From positions 43,123,001-43,187,000 of the forward strand of contig JAYKKI010000004.1 in the NCBI GenBank assembly GCA_039881145.1: 64,000 nt of DNA, written 5' to 3'. A model generated the notes under the pieces. The model was not told where the DNA came from. It saw nothing but the letters and a program-made list of their open reading frames with translations, and searched no databases. This DNA comes from Druceiella hillmani. Lineage: Eukaryota; Arthropoda; Insecta; Lepidoptera; Hepialidae. The position numbers were made by a program, and so were the translations under genes. This document shows, in pieces, positions 40,178-53,299 of the stretch (position 1 is the stretch's first letter; each line of letters opens with the position of its first letter).

Positions 40178-40821
40178 TAAAACACGCTCTTCTAATAGAA
40201 ATATAAGAGACATTAGGATCACCATCTTCGAAGAGAGCTGTATTATGTTTCAGGAATAACTGATTGTATATGAAAGCTTTAAATGCGATCATATAAGAGT
40301 CTTCTCTTTGGCTATTAATTATATCATATGTTTTTTTTGAAATGATACGCAAAATTATTAACTTTCGAGGAGAAAATGCTACATGGTGGAAGCCACAATT
40401 CATTTAGGTGAATGTTAGCATTTAATTTCGCAAAATAATTTGAATTGTCTTTGCTATTGGATATTCTAATTTGTCGAGCGCAGTTATGCTGAAAATTAAA
40501 ACGACTAAATTTATTTTAAAAGTCAAACATTTCGTTTTAAAATCATATTTGAAAACGCCTTAGGATACGGGACCAAATAGGGAAAGAAATAATAGTGAAA
40601 GTTTATAACATCGTAGGTCCCATTTATTTGATGGTTCATAATTATTATTGAAATATAAATGAAAGAAAATGTAAATGAAAGAAGATATGTGATCTATTTA
40701 GATAGTGCGTTCTCTTTAGAAGCGTTGAGCGATTTTTGACGCACGCTTTTGAGAGATTGTTGAGTGGGATCGCACTCATATTAAACGATAGCATATCGAC
40801 ACTTGAGTTACTTAGAATATA

Positions 40822-40986
40822 CACAATTAAATGAAACAACGTGATGTAGTATTATTTCTATTAGCAAATATATCTTTGCTAACAGCCCACCCGAAGATGT
40901 AATGTAATACAACGAAACTTAGGTTGTGGTAAAGAACTTAAAGAAAGGAGAAATGATACTACATCACGTAGTTTAATTTAATTGTG
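40822..40986. mobile_element. MITE-like element with ~38 bp terminal inverted repeats
   Basis: Left end 40822-40858 (cacaattaaatgaaacaacg onwards) matches the reverse complement of 40949-40986 at about 34 of 38 positions. The interior is about 90 bp and contains a smaller inverted repeat (ttagcaaa at 40861 with tttgctaa at 40875). It has no coding capacity. Target duplication is not clear, so the superfamily cannot be named. Confidence 0.65.
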
Positions 40987-41450
40987 AATAATGCATTTCT
41001 ACAAAATTAACATCAAATATATTCTATACTTAGAACATAGACAATATCCACTCTATTATTGTGTAGATCTAAATCTATAATAAATAATATGCATTAAATC
41101 AAAGCACATACACACAATGCATAAGCAGCGCTCCCAAAAACGGCGCAAGCTTTGGACGCCGTTGTCTAGATTAAGTGATAATTCCGATATAGGATCCTTG
41201 ACATTTAGCAGCAACTTTCTGAGAAATTAGCCACCGGGTAATCGATAAAAATTTTGCCTGTAAATTGCAAGTGTCCTATAAAATATTAAGTCGAATTAAT
41301 ACAAATATTATTAAAACACGCCATTTCACGGACCATAGTTACTTCTAAACATACCTGGAATTCAATTAATAATTCAATAGTAAGAGCGTCTCTAAGGGAA
41401 TAGCAGATCAAAATTAATTTAAATATCTTGGACCAATATTCAGCATTTTT

Positions 41451-41496
41451 CCTGCACGTTTGGCTGAATATACCAATATTCAGCCAAACGCGCAGA
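41451..41496. repeat. 21 bp hairpin
   Basis: cctgcacgtttggctgaatat (41451-41471) pairs with 41476-41496 with one or two mismatches around a four-base loop. The same ccaatattcag also occurs directly upstream, so the hairpin may have arisen by local template switching. Confidence 0.65.
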
Positions 41497-41499
41497 AAA

Positions 41500-43315
41500 C
41501 ATGAGATGGAAAAAAGACAAAAAAGTCTTCAAAAAAATTGAAATAAGAATTTGTACTCAATTAAAAACGTGAAAATCGGAAACACATTCCACGACAGTGG
41601 AAATTGGTTAGTTAAGAAAATCAAAAAACGAAACAAGTCGATAACCGATACGCGTTAAATTTGAATTTAAGTTGTTAGATTAAATAAATAATAAAAAGAA
41701 AAACTTTCTCGTTCCGTAGAATCCGAAAAAGTTTTTGAGCGTTATTAGTGACCATAAACAAATATTTTCTCGAAATGCATACGTTTCGGTAGAGGAAGTA
41801 GCACTTTTAGATTAGTAGTATAATATAAAAAATATTCACAGACCACACATTTTTGTCACAATTTTATAATAGCCCAGATAGATTTATTTTAATGTGTAAT
41901 TCTTACGTTTTAGCACAGTCAAAACAAAATTTCGGAAGGAATAAATATGAATGTTTTGAAACATGGCATACATGTTTATAGGTACCTAGTAATAATTACA
42001 CCAAAAGTCCTGGAGAAACAGGTCAGGAAAGTTATGACAAAATGGAAGTATATAAACCTAACACACCTTAATTTTTTGACCTTCGTCATTTAATTTTTAG
42101 CGTCGTATAAAGTGTTTTTTGTGGAGTCGTTTGATATTCTTTCATAGAAGAATCTAACAAAAAACATTCGATTTCTGTATTTATCTATGGCCAGACTATC
42201 GACACAGCGTTTTAAGAATAGTTAAGTGATATGGTGATTCTACTTGATTGGGCTTTAGCCTTATTGTTTAAAATATCTGATACTTCAAATCTTTAACATA
42301 AACTGCATTCATACTCATTTTTTAATTTCTTCACTTAATCAATTCTTTTTAAAATCGGTATTTCATAATATGCACATCCCTTATAAGCCCGGAAAAATGA
42401 CTATGTCATCGAATTTTGAGGTAATAGAGATTATTTTGTACAACATGTTAAAGAAAATACTTTTTAGCTGCAGCGTACCTTTGTCAGTCGAGTAGAGTGA
42501 TATATTTTTATCGTCGTTTCAATGATTCTTGGTCACCCTTTTATTGATCGGTTCAGAGTTTTTTTTTTATTTTGTAAATCGTAATAAGTACAATGTAAAT
42601 AATTTAATTGATTACGTATACATGACACAAATCGACGAAAAAATAGGTGTATCAAGATGGTAGACTTTTATGTAATATTGTTTCAGATCAAATTTCATAC
42701 TTAATTAAAGGTAAAATTTTGCACATTTAAAATACTTTTGCTGATCCCAGTATCAGTTTTTTGGCCTATTTGTGCCAGCACAAACACATTTCTCATTGAT
42801 AAAATCTCTATTAAATACTGCGATTTACTCTATTAAATACTGCTATTTACATTCTAATCTGAAGAAACCGAAAAATTGTTTTTTTTTGGTAACTAATTAT
42901 TACGTATGCAGTAATAATGGTCCTTTATTGCATACTTATAATTGCGTAATAAATTTACTTCAAGAATTGTTGTAAAAACTAAAAATATAAAATATCCGAA
43001 ATATTAAACTTGGTTGATGCACTGTCGCTAGTAGTAACATCCATGACATGACTCCGAAAATTAACAACGAATGTACCGAATGCCATGAAAATTTTAAAGA
43101 AGAACGTATAGTAATTTATAGGTTCTAAATAATAACAATATCTCTCTTTTCCAGCCCTATTGGAAAATATCAGAGCACTAATTAGCAGCACCAGCATGGC
43201 ACAATAAATACATTTATTTTTAATACATGCATATCACCTTCCGTAACAAATTTAAAACGTAATAAGCCATTAACATGAAATACATCTGACTAAATTCTGG
43301 AAGAAACACAAAAGT
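41500..43315. other. AT-rich DNA, weak frames only
   Basis: A minus-strand frame at 42979-43197 starts with a hydrophobic MLVLLISALIFSN and is rather protein-like. It lacks a partner exon or known motif, so it stays unassigned. The rest is featureless. Confidence 0.3.
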
Positions 43316-43925
43316 TGCCATTTATATGTGGTTATGATGACAATACAGTAAAATGATACCATCGGACTGATTCAGTGGAATGGAACTGGAAGTTAAGTAC
43401 TGAACTCGATAACGGAATAACATGTCCTAACCGTGTTTGGAGTTCTGATAGTTGTATCATTATGAAACTTGGCAGTTGTGTGTAGTTCTGATGACAATAC
43501 GATCAAATGGCACCATCGGACTGATTCAATGAAATAGAAACGGAATTTCGATACTGAACTTGATAATAGAATATCGTACCCTAACCTTGTTTGGCTTTCT
43601 AGTTGTTGCATCATAATGAAATTTGTCAGTTGTATATGTTTTTCTGATAACAACCCAATATAATAGTATCATTGAAAAGATTTAATGAAATTGAACCGGA
43701 AGTTAGACACTGAAATTGATAATGGAACAAGGTAACCTAGCAGGGTTTGGGATTATAATTATTTTGGCATTATGAAACTTGGCAGTTGTATGCAGTTGTG
43801 ATGACAACACAATAAAATGATACAATTGGACTGATTGAATAAAAAAGTACCAAAAGTTAGACACTGAACTCGATAATGGAATAACGTATCTTAATCGTTT
43901 TTGGGCTTCTAATTCTTTTACATGT
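43316..43925. repeat. ~155 bp tandem repeat, four diverged copies
   Basis: The marker tgatgacaa(t/c)ac or its variant occurs at 43335, 43489, 43645 and 43799, spacings of 154, 156 and 154. Each unit also contains gaaacttggcagttgt-like and tgataatggaa-like blocks in the same order. The two open frames on the minus strand here are repeated versions of each other because of the array, so they are not separate genes. Confidence 0.9.
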
Positions 43926-43993
43926 CTCGTGGTCTGTATAAGATCCACGTGGTCTATTGAAGATTGCGTCCGGGTAAGTACACCTAGCTCTAA

Positions 43994-44164
43994 GTAATCC
44001 AATTCGTCAATGTGAAGTCACTTTATGGACTTCACATTGACGAATTGGATTATTCCAAGCTAACCGAAAACCCGCCTTGCAATTCTGATGCAATGGCAGA
44101 GATGAAGAGGATGCGTGCTCAGCCGCCCACAGATACAAAATCAAGAAGAGACATCTCAACTTAG
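43994..44164 (+). CDS. Short coding-like frame after the hairpin
   Basis: Open for 56 codons after a stop at 43991. The part from 44028 on reads like protein: ELDYSKLTENPPCNSDAMAE then KRMRAQPPTDTKSRRDIST and a stop at 44162. GC content is clearly above the surroundings. It is basic near the end and has no recognised domain. It may be the last exon of a gene or the tail of a transposon frame. Its first half is formed by the palindrome at 43995-44052. Confidence 0.35.
   Translation, partial: VIQFVNVKSLYGLHIDELDYSKLTENPPCNSDAMAEMKRMRAQPPTDTKSRRDIST
43995..44052. repeat. Perfect 25 bp hairpin with 8-base loop
   Basis: Arms 43995-44019 and 44028-44052 (taatccaattcgtcaatgtg onwards) are exact reverse complements around actttatg. 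It lies at the edge of the tandem array. Confidence 0.9.
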
Positions 44165-45619
44165 TCAACTATGCTGCTCTAATAATTTGAATTCTGCATC
44201 AGTTTTTTTTAATAATATAAGTTTTAATATAAGATAAAACAAATTAAAAAAATATTTTAGTGTTTAAAATAAAACTAAAAAAAGTAAGAACAAATTAATA
44301 AAAAAGAATGAAATTATTTAACCTTTCAATTAGATTTCAAGACAAAACTCTCACTGCTGTTATATTCAAATATTATACTCAATAACAAACATGACTGAAA
44401 CAAAAGTCCTTACAGAATAGACAGAGAAAAAGTTAGGATAATTATTTTTTAGTGTATTATTAATGAAAGTCAGTATTTTTAAATTTATATTAAATAAAAG
44501 GCAAAAAAGTATTTCTCGCAAGAGTTGACTCATGCTTTTCGAACAAAGAAAAAAAGCCAACATGGGTAAAGATATTGATATTGAATTTATGTATAATGAA
44601 AAAAAATCTAAAGATATTGATTTTATGTGCAATGAAAAAGAATCTAAGCGTCAGGTATGGGCAATTTGGTAATATTAATATGAACATTTACGTATTGTGA
44701 GAAACACTAATCGGAGTTATGGTGAGAAATGAATTATAAATATTTAATCAAATAATTTTAATTAAAAATTTGGCTCAGGACTTTGTAAAGTTGTATCTTT
44801 TTAAAAGCGTTTCCTATATACGACTGTATATATGATAGTGTACAATTTTGCAGTCAAATAAAGAGATTCAAAATGATCCCCCATTAATTATCCCCCTTGA
44901 ATCATTTCACTCAAAGGCGGTGGCCAGGATCTGATGATGAAATCAGATTTCCTCAACCGCTGCTATGGTCACAGAACTACTCAATCTCTACAAGTAGATT
45001 CATTAACCTCGAGCGGGTATAGATTGTCTTGATGAGTCATTTGGTCACAAATGGTAGCCATGATCTTGACTTGATATTGACTAAAACTCCTTAATATTGA
45101 GAATAAAGCCATCGGGTTGGGTCTCATTCTACTTGTCTCGATATAAAACATTAAGTAGTAAAATAGTTAAGAATGTACTTGCAAATACAAAGGCAACTAG
45201 GATATTCAGTAAATAAAATTAGCATTAGTACAATAAGCAAAATATACGCAATAGGTAAAGTATTCTAAAATTGAATATGATAACGGAAATTTAAACGTTA
45301 CACCAAATACTCCAACGACATTTTATAAATCCCGATTTGTTTACAAATAAAATTTTATATTTTTCAGTACCGAGCAATAAAGATGTTTTAATATGGGTAA
45401 ACCATTTTTTAAGAGGTGACAACACCAATAAAAATGGCGCGCTTCTGTTAATAATAATCTTCGATATTTTAAAATTGCATAGTTAATTGAAAATGAAATT
45501 AGGTAATAGTTTTTACGTATGAAAGACTAGCACAATCCGGCATTTTAAGCTATATTGTCAAGTAACCTTTCAGAACTGTGTCTTAAATTGCACTGACAGC
45601 CGTGTTTTGATACTACGCA
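44165..45619. other. AT-rich DNA, no supported gene
   Basis: A block of moderate GC at 44880-45130 could be a repeat fragment but matches nothing else in the window. Frames at 44366-44687 on the minus strand are Phe/Ile-rich shadows. Confidence 0.4.
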
Positions 45620-46215
45620 TTTTATATGCAATTACCACCTAGTGATGCCAGAGAGGTACTTGCAGAACCACAACGCTATACACGATTGTATTTTTGAATT
45701 CATTTAAATTTTATAGAATTGTATTTTTATAGTAATTGTATTTTAATACACAATTCATATATTCAATTATTACCTAGTGATGTCAGAGAGGTACTTGTAG
45801 AAACCTGATACTATTCACAAAAGCATTTTCAAATTTATTAAATTATTCTTTAATTGTATTTTAATATACACTTATATATGCAGTTGTCACCTAGTGATGC
45901 CAGAGAGCTACTTGCAGAACCCTGATACTATTCACAACTGCATTTTCGAATTTATTATAATTTTCTTGAATTGTATTTTTATAGCAATTTTATTTAAATA
46001 CACATATTTGCAATTACCACCTAGTGATGACAGAGAGCTACTTGCAGAAGACCGATAATATTTACAATTAAGTTTTTGAATTTATTTAAATTTTATCGAA
46101 TTTTATTTTTATAGTAATTACATTTTAAAACACATTCAGATGCAATTACCACCTAGTGATGCCAGACTATACACAACTACATTTTCAAATTAATTTAGAT
46201 TTTTTTGTATTTATA
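45620..46215 (+). repeat. Five tandem ~130 bp copies of a terminal exon and 3' flank, inverted
   Basis: The marker ctagtgatg (or ctagtgat) occurs at 45639, 45774, 45891, 46021 and 46153, spacings of 117 to 135. Each unit reads in the same order as the minus-strand gene end at 46810-46950: tatgcaattaccacct, then ccagag, then a ctac or gtac block, then cctgat and ctatt, then an AT-rich part with tgaattgtattt. The array is therefore built from copies of the last exon and 3' flank of the gene at 46861-48819, in inverted orientation. The units have stops in the coding frame. Confidence 0.75.
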
Positions 46216-46250
46216 TAAGATTATACACACCCACACAAACACACACACAA

Positions 46251-46304
<54 letters not shown>
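46216..46304. repeat. (CA)n(TA)n microsatellite
   Basis: An imperfect CA tract followed by about 22 TA units, inside the fold-back structure. Confidence 0.95.
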
Positions 46305-46307
<3 letters not shown>

Positions 46308-46334
46308 ACTTAGAAACAGTTGTTTTTTTGACGT

Positions 46335-46795
46335 TTGTATTAATTCAAATATTTTTAATATAATGGTTTTAATAAATTCGTAAAAATAAAAATTCTTTTT
46401 TTTATGAGGCCATCTATGAGCAATACAGATTAAGAGATTAGTCAGGAGGGGTGAGGCAAGGAGAGAGTGGAATCGCTTTGATAGCAATTGAAAAAGTATG
46501 AAAAAATATAACTATATGGACACGGAATAGGTATGGTACAGAACGGACACGATCCATACTAGCCCATATAAAAAAAGGGTCGCACTTTTTCATACTTAGC
46601 CAAACGCTGTCAAAGTAACTCCTCTTTCCCATCGCCTCACCCTTCCTGACCAAAGATTTGTGTAATTATTATTAATGCCCATAGATGGCGTAATGTCTTA
46701 CTCTCTATTGCTCGCAGATGGCGTTATCAAAGAAAAAAAGTAATTTTAATTCATAAATTTATTAAAATTATAACAATATTTCACAAAAGACAAAT
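46335..46795. mobile_element. Fold-back (palindromic) element
   Basis: The sequence folds on itself around 46550. gattagtcaggaggggtgag at 46435 pairs with ctcacccttcctgacc near 46637. The aaaaagtatgaaaaa block at 46490 pairs with ttttttcatactt near 46585. gccatctatgagcaata at 46407 pairs with tattgctcgcagatggc near 46710. The AT-rich ends (about 46340-46395 and 46730-46790) also pair. The right arm has about 40 extra bases near 46660-46700. There is no coding frame. Together with its flanks this forms a larger inverted structure, about 45620-46970. Confidence 0.7.
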
Positions 46796-46860
46796 ATAAA
46801 TTACTATACAATTTATTATTTTTAAAATATCATTACTATGTAAATACAATTCAGGAACAT

Positions 46861-48819
46861 TTAAATATATTGAAAAATAGAATTGTCAATAGCATCAGGC
46901 GTCTCCAGGTAGCGCTCTGGAATAAAATAGGTGGTAATTGCATAAAGGAAAGTGGGCAACTCATCAACATCTGAAAACAAGCAACATACGAAAGCAGACA
47001 TGATTATAGCGATATCTGTTAGTGGTTGGAGTATATTTTCAAACTTTTGTCAAAACCCCACGCTTGGCCAATAACATGTGATATTCTGTGACTTATTTTA
47101 AAATGCCACGTATCAATGTTATTTTTCAATGGAAACCACGCAAAGGTGGTGAGTACTTTCCATCGGGATTGGAAAGGAAGAAAAAATGGTTAGGTTAAGG
47201 AATTGGATTAAAATTTAGTCAAACACAATACAATGACGCTACATATAGACACTGGCATAGTCAGCATTTTTTGCGGGGAGAGCCAAAAAAATGATTTTGT
47301 TCACTAGCATTTAATTTTTTAAATTTATACAGAATTAAAAAAATCAAGTAACATAAAATATTTGCTTTAATCATAGATTGTTTTAATAATATGCATCAAT
47401 GTTGATTTTCATCAATTAACTTAAATTATTTTGGATAGTTTTTTTCTGAAGGCTGTGCCACACTACGAAACACTGGTTATGCCCATATATATAAAATAAA
47501 AGTACTACATCTGAATTGAAAATTATCTGATTCGACCACTTGACAGTTTCAAGTAAAACGGATACTGGACATAATACTGGACATATTTTACTCTACTCTC
47601 AATTTTATCACACAAGGGCTCTATAATCTATAAATAAGTTTACAAAAAATTAGGTTCAGATTGATAAAATATTTCAATTATGAACATGATGTAATCAAAT
47701 TATAATATTTCTGATTTTTCACTATATTTAAAACAATATAAGGACAACTAATTAACGACTTTACAGAATAACCAACTTTAGTTGCAAAATAACTGTATTC
47801 ATCAATAATTTCCAATGCCAATAATTCTATTAATAATTTAAAATTACCCACATGTGACTACTCTGTTCTATCTCTGAGGCTGGTTGCATGCGAGCCTTAT
47901 GAGCCATATTGCTGCTGATATTTTCTAAAGCTGTTAGAAGAGTCTGGAAAAGAAAAAAAATTACTATTGAGACGAATTAATTAATAATTTGGGAGATAAA
48001 TAACAGTAGGATAATATTAACATCTAAAGAATATTTTTAACAAGAGGTACTGAAATTATTACAAGTTATATAAGTTTATTACAAGTTAAGTAAATTTCGT
48101 AATTTTTGTTTTTTTCTTTCCCAAACGATTTACTTTCTTTAAGCCTATTTAAATTTCTGAGGGACCAGTTAATCTTCATTTTAATGTAATGTTTAATGAA
48201 CAAAATGGAATCATTTTCTGTACGACACATATGTCATTCATTGCTATCTTTTTTTAAATAACGATATAAGTTTTCTTTTAAATTATCAATAAACATATTA
48301 CCTATTATTATAAATAGGTTTCCCACTTTTTTGTTATATGAAATATATTATCTTTAACAAAAAATATACCTTGTTCGTCAATTAAATCATCATACATTTT
48401 AAAATATGTAAATAATTTGTAAACACAATCGCCAATTCTTGATTGCTCAATAATTACATTTTTACATGTGCTGCAATTATGAGCATTATCTTCAACAGTA
48501 GTCTGAGAGTTAGCGACAAAAGGCTTAAATAATAATATCGGTGCACAAATTGCAAGACTGTACTTCGAGTGGGCTAAAGAGTCGTCAGTTGGAATGGAAA
48601 ATTTTTGTTAAAGTTCAACCACTCAATAGTGTCAAAACTCTAGAAGGTTTATACGCCAGTGATGATATAAAAAAGCTTTTGAATAAGTAACACAGTCCTA
48701 ATTCTTTAGCAAAATCAACTAAACTAAGAAAATAAAATATTTATTATATTACTAACCAATGAAGTCAAAGACACAAAAAGTGTTATAAAAGTAAAAATTA
48801 AAGGACCCTTTCCCTCCAT
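46861..48819 (-). pseudogene. Split gene of unknown family, probably secreted, with frame breaks
   Basis: Minus-strand model built from splice signals. Exon 1, 48757-48819, is MEGKGPLIFTFITLFVSLTS plus Leu, a likely signal peptide, ending at donor gttagt. Exon 2 lies within about 48370-48720 and ends CAAG before gtatat. It contains DFAKELGLCYLFKSFF, then PTDDSLAHSKYSLAICAP, then NCSTCKNVIIEQSRIGDC. Exon 3, 47848-47930, reads ALENISSNMAHKARMQPASE to SSHMW before gtaatt. Exon 4, 46861-46959, reads LPTFLYAITTYFIPERYLE to FQYI and a stop. Phases agree across exons 2-4 if the second AG is used at exons 3 and 4. Exon 2 needs one base at each of two homopolymers (near 48608 and 48635). The exon 1-2 join is uncertain: the 33-base intron is too short and the phase does not fit. 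It is either a young pseudogene or a gene with sequencing indels. Family not recognised. Confidence 0.5.
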
Positions 48820-49224
48820 ATTTGTTATTAAATTAAAAGCAGTAATCAACATTAAATTTTAAGACTTCTAACTGTATATGAATAACTTAATTTTGTTAAA
48901 ATTAATTTTATCGACAGCTGTACGACCTTGTCGAATTGCTATACCTTGCATATTTAAGTTTAAATGCGGGTAAATATTATACTATTCAGCTGCGTAAAAA
49001 AAAGTAAAAACCTGTAATTCTGTATCGATATGTGGCACAATATATCGCTAGCTTTCGACAGCAGTGACAGTTTGCTATAAACAGAGATATGTGTCATCAG
49101 AAAGCGCGAAAAGTGGTAGTTTTTACGAACACGTTTTTGATGGGCACTGTTAATTCTAGTCATATTATGATTGTATGTTCGAAGCCTACCTACATCAATT
49201 AAACCAATGTTCTCTAAGTAGACA
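48820..49224. other. Upstream region of the split gene
   Basis: About 0.4 kb above the putative ATG. A minus-strand frame here (part of 48960-49370) owes much of its length to the neighbouring TA repeat. No core promoter is identified. Confidence 0.3.
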
Positions 49225-50874
<1,650 letters not shown>

Positions 50875-50958
50875 TAAAATTATAGTCCGTTTCTGGATTG
50901 TGACCTTCTTTAGAAGTTTTAAATCGCTAAAAATAAACGTCTTTAATCCGTCACTCAT
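50875..50958 (-). CDS. Possible first exon of an unrecognised gene
   Basis: On the minus strand ATG at 50958 (context aaaATGag) opens MSDGLKTFIFSDLKLLKK and continues VTIQKRTIIL for 28 codons to a textbook donor, gtgagt. The exon ends in phase 0. If the donor is not used, the frame continues for another 30 codons to a stop near 50782. No next exon or domain is identified. It could be the 5' end of a gene running left, but a link to the split gene at 46861-48819 is not shown, since that model has its own start. Confidence 0.3.
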
Positions 50959-50999
50959 TTTAAGCCCCGAAATCAATTAAGTAAATTTTCAACGACAGC

Positions 51000-51659
51000 C
51001 TAGGGATTTAAAGTAAGGATGGCAGTGACGGGTGGGTTTTGATGTATATGTACCTCTAGATAAATCGTTTGCTTTTTGATAATTGCTTTCAACTAAATTT
51101 TAAACCATCGAGTCTACGAGCACGTGTCTCTAATAATACCTTATTTACTGATAATTTCAAGAACTTTAATTTTAATAAAACCATTAATTTCTTTATTACT
51201 AATTATAGGATGTGGTTTCTCTCATTGCTTGAAATAAATATTTTGGTATCAATATTGTTTATTTACTTAGTGTAGAATTTAACCTATAGACACATATATT
51301 TTACATGAGCAATGTTTAATAGTCAAAATATTATATATTGAGAACGTAGTTCATGAAAAAATCTCAGTGAAATTTATAAACTTAATAAATTATTACAACA
51401 TATGAATGAAAAATTTAATTATCACGAAACCTTTATTACTCATATTATAATACATTTTATTTGTTTGAAATTAATTTGCCTAATCGTATAATATTGGCAC
51501 GAAAACAAGCTTGACGGCACTACGTCATTTACAAACTCAAATAAGGGTAAAAATATCCAACAATCATAAAATTATAGGAGCCCTAGATGTTAAAACTATG
51601 ACATATATGTACACTACGCCAATTTTTTAAACAAACTAAGAAAATACATAATGAGTAAC
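51000..51659. other. DNA upstream of the Copia remnant
   Basis: The 5' LTR and gag of the retrotransposon would be expected here, but neither a repeated LTR nor a gag frame is recognisable. The frame at 51069-51275 has no motif. Confidence 0.35.
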
Positions 51660-51689
51660 TCAATAATGTGGAGAGTTCAAGTTTCGTCG

Positions 51690-51960
51690 CAGCGTTTTCA
51701 GCTACAGTAGTAGAAGAGGCAGATAAATGGTATATCGATTCTGGTGCACATATTCATGCACATCTCAAGCGGGAGGCATTGGATGTACAATATCACCACA
51801 CCGCCGGAACCAAGTATCACTGTGGCTAACAGAGAGCCACTTCCAGTGAAGGGAGTTGGTTATATAGATATTCATCTGGTACAGGGTAACAAGATTCAGG
51901 TATTTCTTATATGTTCTTGGACTAGCAACTAATCTTCTCTCTGTAAGCACAACTGTTTAC
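51690..51960 (+). pseudogene. Copia gag end / aspartic protease fragment
   Basis: Encodes SFVAAFSATVVEEADKWYID followed by SGAHIHAH. This is the aspartic protease active-site region (Asp-Ser-Gly), preceded by the typical acidic, Trp-containing lead-in. The frame then shifts. A later part reads VKGVGYIDIHLVQGNKIQ, matching the usual beta-strand region, and then LATNLLSVST. In the intact element the enzyme would cut the Gag-Pol polyprotein. Here it is broken by frame changes soon after the active site. Confidence 0.75.
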
Positions 51961-52129
51961 ATGTGGCTATAAGGTGATGATATGGGATGCGATATCCGTG
52001 ATATGAATGGGAATACTGTATCTGCTTCACTAAAACAGTTTGTATGTATTAAAAACTAAAATTAACTATAAAGCTACTCATTTAACTTCGAATAATGGAA
52101 ATATAAACAATATTGATTTGTAACTCCCC

Positions 52130-52990
52130 AGAATCGCCCATTTACATGTTGCAGCTTAAGACAAATTACCTGACTATCAAGATGGAGTAGTTCTGACTCG
52201 AACAGAGAGTAATACCATCAGATGCGTCCACTGTTATGAAGGTAATCAAACTAGCCTGCCGTTTAACAACGTCGGTACCAGAGCTACGGAATTCTTAGAA
52301 ATAATATATTCTATGTGGCCCCATTTACAATACATCATATGCATGTATGAGATATTTTATAACATTCATCGATGATTACACCAGAATAATCCATGTTTAT
52401 CTCATTCAAAGATAAGCTGAATGTATTGGAAATATTGAAAGAATACAAAATGAAATTGAAAAACAAATTTTATAATAAAATTAAATCTATTGGAACTGAT
52501 AATTGTAAAGAATATTGTAACGTTCGAATTTGTAATGTATTGTAATTGAATATTGTAATGCACTAAGAAGTATTTGTCTAGTTGTGAGATAACTCATCAA
52601 ACTTCAACCCCTTATACGCCTCAGCATAATGACATAGCAGGAAGAAGGAATGGTACCTTAATTGAGCGGGCAAGATGTGTGTTGTTTTATGTAAATATAA
52701 AAAAAACGTTTATGGGTTGAAGCTTTAGCTGGCGCAGTATGCATTTTTCGTCGATCCTCTACTAAATCCTTAGGTTAATGAACTCCATATGAGATGTGGA
52801 ATGGGAAGAACCCCCATAAAGACTGCATAAGGATATTTGGGTCGGTAGCGTTGGTAATTATCCGAAAGAAGAATCGTAGTTAACGGGATAAGAAATCGAA
52901 TAGAATGATAATAGTTGGATATTGGGATTATATTCAAAAGGGTATATGCTGTATTAAAAACCAAATAAGATACTTACAAGCAGAGATGTA
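52130..52990 (+). pseudogene. Copia GAG-pre-integrase and integrase fragment
   Basis: A CVHCYEGNQTSLPF stretch near 52230 marks the zinc-binding pre-integrase end. It is followed by the core: YFITFIDDYTRIIHVYLI near 52350, then SIGTDNCKEY near 52490, then TPYTPQHNDIAGRRNGTLIE near 52605, and GYWDYIQKG near 52915. These cover the catalytic-core region in the right order. Stops and frame shifts lie between them. The enzyme joins element cDNA to host DNA; this copy cannot make it. Confidence 0.8.
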
Positions 52991-53299
52991 ATTTTTCTTA
53001 AAAATTTTCAGAATAACATAACAAGAGCTACCAGTATCGGATTATCATCAAATAATAATTCTCGAGAGACAAGTGAGCCTTCACCACCGCATAACAAGCC
53101 AAGTACTTACTCCGACATTGATGAGGCTGCAGAAAACAACTCGCATGAATATGAAACTTTGATGAGATTTATCATCTACCAAGGAACATACAACTGTCAT
53201 CAATTAGTAGACCCAAGACACTGAGAAGTCAAAAAAAAAGAGGTAAACAAGTAAGCGAAAGTAGCATGTGTTGTATGTCCACAGATATGTATGATCCAT

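Noticed and set aside
43393..44002. Two related minus-strand frames that look like a small gene family
   Set aside because: They are translations of the ~155 bp tandem array; similarity follows from the repeat.
47090..47250. Plus-strand frame starting MPRINVIFQWKPRKGG as a THAP-type transposase start
   Set aside because: It lacks the required Cys/His pattern and stops quickly; it also lies inside an intron of the split gene model.
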